A stretch of 7,334 bases of DNA. Origin: an uncultured Alphaproteobacteria bacterium (GTDB lineage: Bacteria > Pseudomonadota > Alphaproteobacteria > RF32 > CAG-239). This document shows, piece after piece, positions 1 to 6,383 of this stretch (the stretch's first letter is position 1; each line of letters opens with the position of its first letter). The stretch is from assembly GCA_900551585.1 (NCBI GenBank), contig URWU01000072.1:1-7334 (forward strand). The letters are read 5' to 3'. Under the pieces are notes generated by a model. That model was not told the origin of the DNA. It was given only the letters and a program-made list of their open reading frames with translations, and ran no database searches. The translations under genes and the position numbers were made by a program.

Positions 1-43
1 ACTCGACTAGTCGTCGGCAGCGTCAGATGTGTATAAGAGACAG
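1..43. other. Illumina/Nextera Read 1 adapter (artefact)
   Basis: Positions 11-43 are the Nextera Read 1 transposase adapter, ending in the 19-bp Tn5 mosaic end at 25-43. Positions 1-10 read AC followed by TCGACTAG, which fits the end of the P5 arm plus an i5 index; I recall this index as S513. This is library sequence, not genome. Any reading frame starting here, such as one from the ATG at 29, is spurious. Genomic sequence starts at about 44. Confidence 0.97.
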
Positions 44-137
44 GTTCTATTTTTGTTCTTATCTTCGAAAAAGTGCTGTAACTTTTGTTTCCTTTCTGAT
101 AGATTAAATCCATGTTTAATGCGAATCGATAAAAGTC

Positions 138-1460
138 ATGGAAGAAACCTTATTTTCTACAAATGTAAAACGGCCTTTGGCCGATCGTCTGCGTCCGCAG
201 TCTCTGAAAGAAGTGGTCGGCCAAAACCACATCGTCGGAGATGATGCGCCTTTGGGCAGAATGATTAAAGCCGGTAAAATCAGCTCCTTTATTTTATGGG
301 GGCCTCCGGGCTGCGGCAAGACGACGATTGCCCGCCTGATTGCCGAAAATACCAACTTATATTTTGAACAGATTTCTGCGGTTTTTTCCGGCGTGGCCGA
401 CTTGAAGCGCGTCTTTCAATATGCGCAGGAACGCCGTGCCAATCAGGGTAAAGGCACCTTGTTATTCGTTGATGAAATTCACAGATTTAACAAATCACAG
501 CAGGACGGATTTTTGCCCTATGTTGAAGACGGTACGATTATCTTAGTCGGCGCAACGACTGAGAATCCGTCTTTTGAGCTCAATGCGGCGTTGTTATCCC
601 GGTGTCAGGTTTTTGTGCTGAACCGTTTGAATACTGATGATTTTGAAGAGCTTTTAAGCCGTGCCGAGAGGGAAACCGGACGCAAACTGCCGGTTGATGA
701 AGAAGCGCGCCAGTTTATGAAAGATACGGCCGATGGTGACGGGCGTTATATTTTGAACTTGGCCGAATCGGTTTGGGCTTATGCTCAGGAAGGCGAAATT
801 TTTGACAAAGACAGTATTGTCAAAATTATCCGATCCAGAGCGCCGATTTATGACAAGGGCCGCGACGGCCATTATAATTTGATTTCTGCCGTGCACAAAT
901 CTTTGCGCGGTTCCGATGTGGACGCCGCTCTCTATTGGGTGGCGCGTATGATTGAAGCCGGCGAAGATCCGAAGTATCTGCTGCGCCGCTTAACGCGTTT
1001 TGCCGTTGAAGATGTTTCTCTGGCGGATCCGAATGCCGTTACTCAGGCGATTGCCTGCTGGGATACGTACGACCGCCTCGGTTCACCGGAAGGGGATTTG
1101 GCCTTGTACCAGTTAACCGCTTATCTGGCAACGGCGCCGAAGTCGGCTGCGGTTTATAAATCAACTTATGCGGCTCGTGATTTGGCGCGCAAAACAGGTT
1201 CGCTTATGCCGCCGAAAAATATTCTGAATGCGCCGACAAAGTTGATGAAACAGCTGGGCTATAATGAGGGGTATGAATATGATCCTGATTGTGAAGACGG
1301 TTTTTCGGGCGCCAATTATTTTCCGGACGGTGTCAAAAGAACCAAGCTGTATTTTCCGGTTGACCGCGGTTTTGAGCGAGAAGTAAAAAAGAGAATAGAT
1401 TATTTCGACAAGTTACGTGCTGAGAAACAACGACATAAAACGATTTTATCGGAAAGCTAG
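138..1460 (+). CDS. rarA: Replication-associated recombination protein A (RarA/MgsA), AAA+ ATPase
   Basis: A 440-residue cytoplasmic AAA+ ATPase of the RarA/MgsA/WRNIP1 family, related to clamp-loader subunits, which acts at stalled or gapped replication forks. The family forms tetramers and binds SSB and DNA ends. Visible motifs are Walker A GPPGCGKTT (55-63), Walker B LLFVDEIHRF (108-117, D112/E113), sensor 1 GATTENPSF (138-146), the arginine-finger region ALLSRC (R155), and a sensor-2-like segment DGDGRYILNLAE (199-210). The C-terminal RarA signature HKSLRGSD (253-260) precedes the helical tetramerisation region. Length is usual for the family. The start is forced: an in-frame TAA lies at 117-119 and 138 is the first ATG after it. 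There is no clear Shine-Dalgarno, only a weak purine stretch (aaaag). The gene looks complete and intact. It heads the rarA-crcB-rluC-ATP12 neighbourhood that I recall from alphaproteobacteria. Confidence 0.97.
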   Translation: MEETLFSTNVKRPLADRLRPQSLKEVVGQNHIVGDDAPLGRMIKAGKISSFILWGPPGCGKTTIARLIAENTNLYFEQISAVFSGVADLKRVFQYAQERRANQGKGTLLFVDEIHRFNKSQQDGFLPYVEDGTIILVGATTENPSFELNAALLSRCQVFVLNRLNTDDFEELLSRAERETGRKLPVDEEARQFMKDTADGDGRYILNLAESVWAYAQEGEIFDKDSIVKIIRSRAPIYDKGRDGHYNLISAVHKSLRGSDVDAALYWVARMIEAGEDPKYLLRRLTRFAVEDVSLADPNAVTQAIACWDTYDRLGSPEGDLALYQLTAYLATAPKSAAVYKSTYAARDLARKTGSLMPPKNILNAPTKLMKQLGYNEGYEYDPDCEDGFSGANYFPDGVKRTKLYFPVDRGFEREVKKRIDYFDKLRAEKQRHKTILSES

Positions 1461-1461
1461 A

Positions 1462-1527
1462 GGCACCGTACGGTGCTCAAAAAACACGTAGCCCAAAGTA
1501 CGCTCAAGTTTTTGCGCTCTGCGTGCC
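1462..1527. repeat. Structured intergenic block with palindrome and second hairpin
   Basis: Just after the rarA stop is a perfect 14-nt palindrome, gcaccgtacggtgc (1463-1476), that can fold as a 5-bp stem with a gtac loop. A second possible stem pairs 1485-1491 (cacgtag) with 1519-1525 (ctgcgtg, with one G-U pair). The outermost ggcac (1462-1466) and gtgcc (1523-1527) are also complementary. The block is more GC-rich than the AT-rich spacer that follows. No T-tract follows either hairpin on the + strand, so it is not a standard intrinsic terminator. It could be a dispersed extragenic palindrome, an mRNA 3'-end stabiliser for rarA, or a structured leader for crcB. There is only one copy in this window, so repetition is not shown. 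Confidence 0.45.
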
Positions 1528-1624
1528 GCCGCTATCTTCCACTCTAAAGTCATTTTGCATAAAATCAGCAAATATTTTGTCGCGTATACCGACCTCTTCT
1601 TTTTTAAGAGAATAAGGATTTTTT

Positions 1625-1984
1625 ATGATAAATTTATTGAGTATTTTTATTGGTGGCGGAATTGGGTCGATTTTGCGTCATCTGGTATGCAGCAAAATCG
1701 GCAATCATTGGGTGGTGATGACGGTTAATCTGCTGGGTGCGCTGCTGATCGGCGTTGCTTTTCAGTTCTTTGCAACAAGAGCCGATTTGCGGCCGGAAGT
1801 CAGGGCTTTTATCATAACCGGAATGCTCGGCGGCTTTACGACTTTTTCAACTTATATGCTCGATTTCGGAACTTTGGTCAATAACCAACGTTTGGCAGAA
1901 GGCAGTTTGTATTTGCTGGGCTCTTTGGCTTTGGGTATTTTATGCCTGTTTCTGGGGATGAAAATAGGCAAAGTCTGGCTGTAA
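1625..1984 (+). CDS. crcB: Fluoride channel Fluc/CrcB
   Basis: A 119-residue, four-helix inner-membrane protein of the CrcB/Fluc family, which forms dual-topology dimers that export fluoride. Hallmarks are the N-terminal GGGIGSILRH (10-19), TVNLLGALLIG (33-43) with the pore Asn35, and GMLGGFTTFSTYMLD (66-80). The last holds the two pore phenylalanines (F71, F74) and the TTFST turn that binds the central sodium ion in the family. Length is normal. The start is supported by the Shine-Dalgarno aagga (1614-1618), 6 nt before the ATG. It lies 164 nt after rarA, and I found no convincing promoter or fluoride riboswitch consensus in between. A single crcB copy fits a homodimeric channel, though a second copy elsewhere in the genome cannot be excluded. 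Confidence 0.96.
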   Translation: MINLLSIFIGGGIGSILRHLVCSKIGNHWVVMTVNLLGALLIGVAFQFFATRADLRPEVRAFIITGMLGGFTTFSTYMLDFGTLVNNQRLAEGSLYLLGSLALGILCLFLGMKIGKVWL

Positions 1985-1991
1985 TCATTTG

Positions 1992-2022
1992 TTGACAATT
2001 TTGTCCAAAAGAGCTATCTTTG
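1992..2022 (+). promoter_or_regulatory. Promoter of the two-gene cassette, readable as sigma70 or Bacteroidota type
   Basis: TTGACA (1992-1997), a 17-nt spacer and TATCTT (2015-2020) make a good sigma70-like promoter. The same -10 region reads TATCTTTG (2015-2022), a full match to the Bacteroidota -7 consensus TAnnTTTG, with the -33 TTG 20 nt upstream, inside the accepted spacing. Transcription would start near 2027-2030, giving a leader of about 35 nt before the ATG at 2065. It begins 7 nt after the crcB stop. The expected start rules out the in-frame ATG at 2020 as the gene start. Confidence 0.7.
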
Positions 2023-2046
2023 AGGCTCAAATTAAACAATTGTCAA
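1992..2046. repeat. 9-bp perfect inverted repeat flanking the transcription start
   Basis: ttgacaatt (1992-2000) and aattgtcaa (2038-2046) are exact reverse complements separated by 37 nt. The left arm contains the -35 element and the right arm lies in the untranslated leader, so only one arm would be in the RNA. A DNA-level operator with looping or paired binding sites is possible. In such AT-rich sequence, chance is a real alternative. Confidence 0.35.
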
Positions 2047-2064
2047 ATTAAAAATATATGTATT

Positions 2065-2463
2065 ATGAACAGAGGAAAAATAGCCGTTTTGGCTGCTGCC
2101 GGTGTTAATGCGTGTTTATCAAAGAGTTATGCCACAGACCTTGCTTCTCGTCAGATTGATTGTCTTGTCATTGTTGATGACGCAATAAATTGTGAAGATG
2201 TAAGCAGAATTATTGCGGCGGTTTGTTCCGTTGCCTGTGTTGAAAATCATGAGACGACAACCGCGGCAAATGTTGCGCAATTAGAACAAATGGTTGCGAG
2301 ACAGGCAGAATTTCCGGATTATCGTATCATTCTTGATAATGATATGGCTGGAATGCTGCTTTCTAAAAAAGAAGCGAAAAGTTTTTTTGTACCCAGAGTT
2401 ATCGGTGCTGAAGATACCAAACCGAAAGGCAATCTTCGTCTGCGCCGCGACCTTTTCTTTTAG
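2065..2463 (+). CDS. Hypothetical protein, first gene of an inserted cassette
   Basis: A 132-residue protein that I do not recognise. It begins MNRGKIAVLAAAGVNAC and appears to alternate short hydrophobic beta-like stretches (KIAVLAAAGV, CLVIVDD, YRIILDND) with helices, suggesting a small alpha/beta fold. It ends in a basic/aromatic tail, LRLRRDLFF. Five cysteines are present but without a metal-site spacing I know. The hydrophobic N-terminus is too short for a sure membrane segment or signal peptide. The ATG at 2065 is chosen over the in-frame ATG at 2020 because the promoter places the transcript start near 2027. The leader is A/T-rich without a Shine-Dalgarno, unlike crcB, rluC and the AsmA gene. 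The next gene starts 4 nt downstream, so the two are probably cotranscribed and translationally linked. Function is unknown. Confidence 0.7.
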   Translation: MNRGKIAVLAAAGVNACLSKSYATDLASRQIDCLVIVDDAINCEDVSRIIAAVCSVACVENHETTTAANVAQLEQMVARQAEFPDYRIILDNDMAGMLLSKKEAKSFFVPRVIGAEDTKPKGNLRLRRDLFF

Positions 2464-2467
2464 CACT

Positions 2468-2671
2468 ATGGGTGACTTAAAAGCTTTTGCCGAAATGCTG
2501 GTTAATCAGACGCAAAAAGACGTTGATAAACTGGCAAAAATTTTGAAAGAAGAATATGGGATTGAACCGGTGCCAAAAGAAAATCAGGCACAAATGGTTC
2601 GGCGGACATATTTGAAAAAAGAAAAAAGCAGTTTAAGGCTTTTCCCGAAAAATAAACGGAAGAAATCTTAA
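2468..2671 (+). CDS. Small protein with ribosomal L7/L12 N-terminal-domain-like sequence and basic tail
   Basis: A 67-residue protein. Residues 1-34 (MGDLKAFAEMLVNQT to EEYGIEP) closely resemble, from memory, the N-terminal dimerisation domain of Bacteroidota ribosomal protein L7/L12 (pattern LKAFAE.LVN.T.K.V..LA.ILKEEYGIEP). In L7/L12 this domain forms the dimer and binds the C-terminal helix of L10. The Ala-rich hinge and the factor-binding C-terminal domain are absent. They are replaced by a short linker and a strongly basic tail (45-67, 11 Lys/Arg in 23 residues). The open frame extends upstream to an ATG at 2294, but the similarity starts exactly at the ATG at 2468, so that start is preferred. 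There is no Shine-Dalgarno; the start lies 4 nt after the previous stop. It might bind L10 or the ribosomal stalk base, or the tail might bind RNA; both are inference. A chance resemblance is unlikely but untested. Confidence 0.68.
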   Translation: MGDLKAFAEMLVNQTQKDVDKLAKILKEEYGIEPVPKENQAQMVRRTYLKKEKSSLRLFPKNKRKKS

Positions 2672-2691
2672 TCCTTAAAATTAAACGAAAT

Positions 2692-2730
2692 AACCATAAC
2701 TGTTAATGCAGTTGTGGTTGTTTTGTTTTT
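2692..2730 (+). terminator. Rho-independent terminator of the cassette
   Basis: aaccataactg (2692-2702) pairs with cagttgtggtt (2709-2719) as an 11-bp stem with one G-U pair and a 6-nt loop. It is followed by gttttgttttt (2720-2730). It begins 20 nt after the stop of the L7/L12-like gene and isolates the cassette from the rluC operon. Confidence 0.85.
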
Positions 2731-2748
2731 AAAGCTGCTTAAATCTGC

Positions 2749-2777
2749 TTGTAAATTAGCCATGATTAAATTAAAAT
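2749..2777 (+). promoter_or_regulatory. Predicted sigma70-type promoter of the rluC operon
   Basis: TTGTAA (2749-2754, 4 of 6 to consensus), a 17-nt spacer and TAAAAT (2772-2777, 5 of 6). It lies directly after the upstream terminator and about 28 nt before the rluC ATG, giving an expected transcription start near 2784. It would drive rluC, the AsmA-family gene, the ATP12-like gene and acyP. Confidence 0.6.
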
Positions 2778-2805
2778 CAGCACAGATTTTAGAAAAGGAA
2801 AAAAG

Positions 2806-3738
2806 ATGTCCGGCGTGGAACTGGTAAAAGTTAAAGCGATTGATGACGGCATGCGTCTGAACCGCTGGTTTTTGAAATATTATCCGGGATTGGGAATCGG
2901 GCGCTTGCAAAAGCTGCTGCGAACTAAACAGATTAAAGTTGACGGCAGCCGGGCTGAAACGGGAACGCGTTTGCAAGCCGGCCAGGAAGTGCGGGTACCT
3001 CCTTTGGAAAATGAGGCAAACGCCGTTATTGAGCAGCGCGGAGTTTCGGCTCGAGATGCTGCCTTTATTCAGGCTCTGGTGATTTATAAAGATGCGAATC
3101 TGCTGGCGATTAATAAGCCGTCCGGTTTGGCTGTCCAAGGGGGGACCAATACCAGCCGCCATGTTGACGGTATGCTTGAAGCTTTGCAGTTTGAGGTGGA
3201 AGAAAAGCCCAAACTGGTACACCGCATTGATAAAGACACCAGCGGTGTTTTGGTTTTGGCGCGCAACCGTCAGGCTGCCGATGATTTGACCAAAGCTTTT
3301 CGCACCCATAATCTGCAAAAGACTTATTTGGCACTGACAATCGGCTGCCCGAAAAAAATGAACGGTGAAATTAATGCGCCTTTGGAAAAGGTTGGTGAGA
3401 AATCTCTTATCAGCGAGAACGGCAAGCCGGCGGTCACAACTTATGAGGTTTTGGACCATGTCGGCGATAAGTTCGCTCTGGTTGCCGCTTCGCCTTTAAC
3501 CGGGCGGACACATCAAATCCGCGCCCATTTGGAATCAATCGGTTGTCCGATTGTCGGCGATGATAAATATTTTGGCGGCGAGCGAAAAAAATTCAGCAAC
3601 ATAACCGATAAATTGCACCTGCATGCATACAAAATTGATTTATCGGCCATATATAATAAAAAGCTGGAAATTACAGCGACGCTTCCTGAGCATTTTAAGA
3701 ACAGCCTCGACAGCGTCGGTATAAGTTTTAAGGAGTAG
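2806..3738 (+). CDS. rluC: Ribosomal large-subunit pseudouridine synthase, RluA family (RluC/RluD type)
   Basis: A 310-residue cytoplasmic enzyme that isomerises specific uridines of 23S rRNA to pseudouridine. An S4 RNA-binding domain occupies roughly residues 14-65 (RLNRWFLKYYPG, KLLRTKQIKVDG). The catalytic domain follows from about 90, with INKPSGLAVQGG (102-113), the active-site motif HRIDKDTSGVLVLAR (139-153, catalytic Asp142) and LTGRTHQIRAHL (231-242). These place it in the RluA family with the RluC/RluD architecture. RluC is the usual alphaproteobacterial call at this locus, but the rRNA sites cannot be read from the sequence. The start has the Shine-Dalgarno aagga (2795-2799), 6 nt before the ATG. 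It is the first gene of an operon and its stop lies 6 nt before the AsmA-family start. Intact, normal length. Confidence 0.93.
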   Translation: MSGVELVKVKAIDDGMRLNRWFLKYYPGLGIGRLQKLLRTKQIKVDGSRAETGTRLQAGQEVRVPPLENEANAVIEQRGVSARDAAFIQALVIYKDANLLAINKPSGLAVQGGTNTSRHVDGMLEALQFEVEEKPKLVHRIDKDTSGVLVLARNRQAADDLTKAFRTHNLQKTYLALTIGCPKKMNGEINAPLEKVGEKSLISENGKPAVTTYEVLDHVGDKFALVAASPLTGRTHQIRAHLESIGCPIVGDDKYFGGERKKFSNITDKLHLHAYKIDLSAIYNKKLEITATLPEHFKNSLDSVGISFKE

Positions 3739-3744
3739 GCGGCA

Positions 3745-5883
3745 ATGAAAAAATTTGGCAAAATTTTTGGAATTATCTTTCTGGGACTGGTTTTGTTAAT
3801 CGGTATCCCCGGCTATTATTTTATCAAGAATTTTGATTTGAATAAATATAAGTCTTATGCTTCGCAGATTGTTGAGGAGCAGTTGGGACGCAAGTTCAGT
3901 ATCAACGGAGAAGCCAGTATCGGAATCTCTTTGGTACCAACGCTGATTTTGGAAGACGTTGAGTTGGCGAATCCGTCCTGGGCAAAAAATCCCGAGATGG
4001 TCAAAATCAAAAAACTTGAGCTGAAATTTGCCTTGATGCCGCTTTTGAAAAAACAAATCGTTGTTAATAAAGCTATTTTGACCAATCCGGAAGTTTATCT
4101 TGAAGTTGCCAAAGATGGTGCGGCCAGTTGGGATTTTCCGGCTTTGCAAAATAATAAAACTACGGCTTATCAGCAGTCAGGCTGGCTGATAAAATCTGCC
4201 CAGGCTGCTGAACCGAGTCAGGAAACAAAGGATAAATTGAAAGCTTTGGCCGGTTTTGCCGCAGAAGAAGTTGTGATTGAAAACGGTATTGTTCAATACA
4301 GCAATTTGCAGGACGGCAGCAATATCAATCTCGGCATTAACAAAATTGCTTTATCTGTGCCGAGTGTTAATGATCAGGTTACCCTGAATGCCGATGTTGT
4401 TTACAACGGCCAGAATATTAACTTCAACTCCACACTCGGTTCAATTGCAGATTTGATTGAGGACAGCAAGCCTTATCCGGTTTTGTTGAACGGTCATGCT
4501 TATGGTGTGGCTCTTGATGTGAACGGCAGTTTGGTTAATATCTTCTCACAGCTGCAATATGCTGCACAAACCAATATTTATAATCCGGCCGGAAATTTCG
4601 GCGCTCCGGAAACGACATTGAAAGCCCGCATTGACGGTGATTTGAAAAGCGCAGCCGCTGATATTCAGACGTTGAATGTGGCTAATAATTTAATTACCGG
4701 TAAAGTCAGTGCCGATATTTCGGGTAAAATTCCTTTTATCAAGGCCAATTTGCAAAGCAATAAAATTGATTTGACCACTCTTAATGCGGCAATGAGCCCG
4801 ACTGCGTTTAATTTTGAACTCATCGGTACGGCTCATGCGGCGGATTTTGTTCCGAATACGCCCATTCCTTATAAAGATTTGAAGAATGTTAATGCACAGG
4901 CGCAGATTAACATTGCCAGCCTGATCATTGACAAGGGAATGGAAGCCAAAGATGTCAGCCTGACAGCCGCTCTGAATAACGGTATTTTGAAAATTAATCC
5001 GCTGCGTTTGAAATTCGGCGGCGGAGAAATTGATATTAATGCAGCAATGAATGCCAATAATCAGAATCTCGATATTGTGGCAACAAGCAAGAATATTTTG
5101 CTGCAAAATCTGCATAAAGAATTTTTGGTTACCGGTCCGCGCGACTTCGGTTTCCTGAGCGGCGGCAGCACGGATTTGCACGTCAGCCTTACCGGCAGCG
5201 GCGCAACTTACCGCCAGCTGGTTAAAAATCTCAAAGGCCAGGTTGTGGCTATTGTCAATAAATCAGAACTGCAGACCGGCGGCTTGGATTTCATGACCGG
5301 TAATTTCCTTAATGAGATTTTGAATACGATTAATTTTAAATCAAAGAAGCAGACAAAGCTTAATTTGAACTGCGCGGTTGTGCGGGCAGATTTTGCTAAC
5401 GGACGCGCGACTTTCCCGAAAGGCATTGCGGTCAGTTCTGACCAGCTGAGTTTGGTCAGCGACGGTTATGTCAATTTGGAAAATGACAAAATCAGTTTCA
5501 GCATTCATCCTTTCTCAGGCAAGGTTGTTGATACGAATGTGGCTCAGGCGCTGACTTCTTTCTTCAAAATCAGCGGCACGGTGCAGAATCCGAAAATTGC
5601 GCTTGATGATAAAGAAGCTTTGGGTGCGATTGTCGGGATTGCGGCAACCGGCGGCACGGCTTATCTGGGTTCCAAACTGGTTATGGAACCGGAATCGAGC
5701 CCCTGTTATACGGCTTTAATCGGCACGCCTTATGCCGATATGTTTCCGAAACCGACTGGTGTCGGCGCGGCAACAAAAGACGTTTATCAGGATACGACCA
5801 AAACGATTAAATCTGATATCAAAGCTTTGAAAAACTCGGCTAAAGATTTTCTCGGGGCTTTGACCGGCAAAGGGACTAATTAA
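3745..5883 (+). CDS. AsmA family protein (envelope, inner-membrane anchored)
   Basis: A 712-residue protein. It has a short basic start (MKKFGK), one N-terminal transmembrane helix (about 7-28) and a long, beta-rich periplasmic region. The segment after the helix (about 30-135: QLGRKFSINGEASIG, LVPTLILEDVELANPSW, KIKKLELKFALMPLL) is the typical AsmA N-terminal domain. The C-terminal third (about 420-620: GGGEIDINAAM, DLHVSLTGSGATYRQLVKNLKG, FFKISGTVQNPKIALD) is the AsmA-like C-terminal region. The family, related to the lipid-bridge proteins TamB and YhdP, is implicated in outer-membrane biogenesis and phospholipid traffic; the substrate here is unknown. The last 60 or so residues are Lys/Ala-rich. 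The Shine-Dalgarno aaggag (3730-3735) overlaps the end of rluC, 9 nt before the ATG. The stop TAA shares one base with the ATG of the ATP12-like gene. It occupies the rluC-ATP12 interval where, as I recall, other alphaproteobacteria often have a HAD phosphatase. Confidence 0.9.
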   Translation: MKKFGKIFGIIFLGLVLLIGIPGYYFIKNFDLNKYKSYASQIVEEQLGRKFSINGEASIGISLVPTLILEDVELANPSWAKNPEMVKIKKLELKFALMPLLKKQIVVNKAILTNPEVYLEVAKDGAASWDFPALQNNKTTAYQQSGWLIKSAQAAEPSQETKDKLKALAGFAAEEVVIENGIVQYSNLQDGSNINLGINKIALSVPSVNDQVTLNADVVYNGQNINFNSTLGSIADLIEDSKPYPVLLNGHAYGVALDVNGSLVNIFSQLQYAAQTNIYNPAGNFGAPETTLKARIDGDLKSAAADIQTLNVANNLITGKVSADISGKIPFIKANLQSNKIDLTTLNAAMSPTAFNFELIGTAHAADFVPNTPIPYKDLKNVNAQAQINIASLIIDKGMEAKDVSLTAALNNGILKINPLRLKFGGGEIDINAAMNANNQNLDIVATSKNILLQNLHKEFLVTGPRDFGFLSGGSTDLHVSLTGSGATYRQLVKNLKGQVVAIVNKSELQTGGLDFMTGNFLNEILNTINFKSKKQTKLNLNCAVVRADFANGRATFPKGIAVSSDQLSLVSDGYVNLENDKISFSIHPFSGKVVDTNVAQALTSFFKISGTVQNPKIALDDKEALGAIVGIAATGGTAYLGSKLVMEPESSPCYTALIGTPYADMFPKPTGVGAATKDVYQDTTKTIKSDIKALKNSAKDFLGALTGKGTN

Positions 5884-6383
5884 TGGAAACAGACTTAAAA
5901 GCAGCTTTGAAAGATGTGTCGCAGAATCGCGATGCTGTCATTGACAAGCTGGTGGAATTTTCCGGAACGGATATGCTGTTGTTCTGGGGAGAAAACAAAG
6001 ACCTGATTGAACGCCAGCAGAAATTGTGGCAGCCGATTTTGGACTGGGCACAACAGACGATGGATATGGAGCTTAAAACCACCAGTGGGATTGATGTGCC
6101 GGAACAGGATGAAGAAACAGGTGCCCGGATGCGGGCCTTTCTGAACAGTCTGAGTGACAAGGAACTGCTGGCTTTTTTCAAAGCGGCGCTGGATATGCGT
6201 TCGGTTTTGCTGGCGGCGGCTCTGGTTAAAGGCCGCCTGACTGCCGAACAGGCTTTTGAAGCAGCTTTTGTTGAAGAATTATGGCAATCGGAAAATTGGG
6301 GTGTTGTTGAGGAAGCTCAACAGCGCCGTGATGAACTGAAAGCCGAATTGGTTGAGATTGAGAAATTTTTGAAGTCTGCCTGA
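5883..6383 (+). CDS. ATP12-like F1-ATPase assembly chaperone, C-terminal helical domain only
   Basis: A 166-residue protein matching the helical (orthogonal bundle) part of ATP12, which protects the F1 alpha subunit before alpha/beta assembly. Family landmarks are FSGTDMLLFW (26-35; usually Y..TDLLCYR), RQQKLWQPILDW (44-55; usually RQ...WDPLLDW), SGI (68-70), EELWQSENWG (131-140; usually DE.WQ...WG) and EAQQRR (144-149). ATP12 proteins of alphaproteobacteria are usually about 240-260 residues. Here the roughly 90-residue N-terminal alpha/beta domain, including the region of LDGR and W..Q motifs, is missing. The start is secure: its ATG overlaps the upstream TAA (TAATG), leaving no room for the missing domain. 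Tight coupling on both sides and an open frame argue for a functional shortened protein rather than decay. F1 chaperone activity is inferred from homology; the missing domain makes it uncertain. Confidence 0.8.
   Translation: METDLKAALKDVSQNRDAVIDKLVEFSGTDMLLFWGENKDLIERQQKLWQPILDWAQQTMDMELKTTSGIDVPEQDEETGARMRAFLNSLSDKELLAFFKAALDMRSVLLAAALVKGRLTAEQAFEAAFVEELWQSENWGVVEEAQQRRDELKAELVEIEKFLKSA

Noticed and set aside
29..244. 71-codon + strand frame starting in the first 43 bases
   Set aside because: Its ATG lies inside the Nextera mosaic end and the frame overlaps rarA out of frame; artefact.
1461..1624. CRISPR, tRNA or riboswitch in the rarA-crcB gap
   Set aside because: No direct repeats, no cloverleaf and no known riboswitch consensus visible; only the palindromic block is supported.
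2294..2467. Upstream extension of the L7/L12-like frame to the ATG at 2294
   Set aside because: It overlaps the preceding gene almost entirely, and the homology begins exactly at the ATG at 2468.
2668..3459. Long (263-codon) - strand open frame opposite rluC
   Set aside because: It is antisense to a gene with intact catalytic motifs; its composition is that of a complementary-frame shadow and no family motif is seen.
4690..5181. 163-codon - strand frame opposite the AsmA-family gene
   Set aside because: Shadow frame within a clear coding gene; no start signals or recognisable domain.
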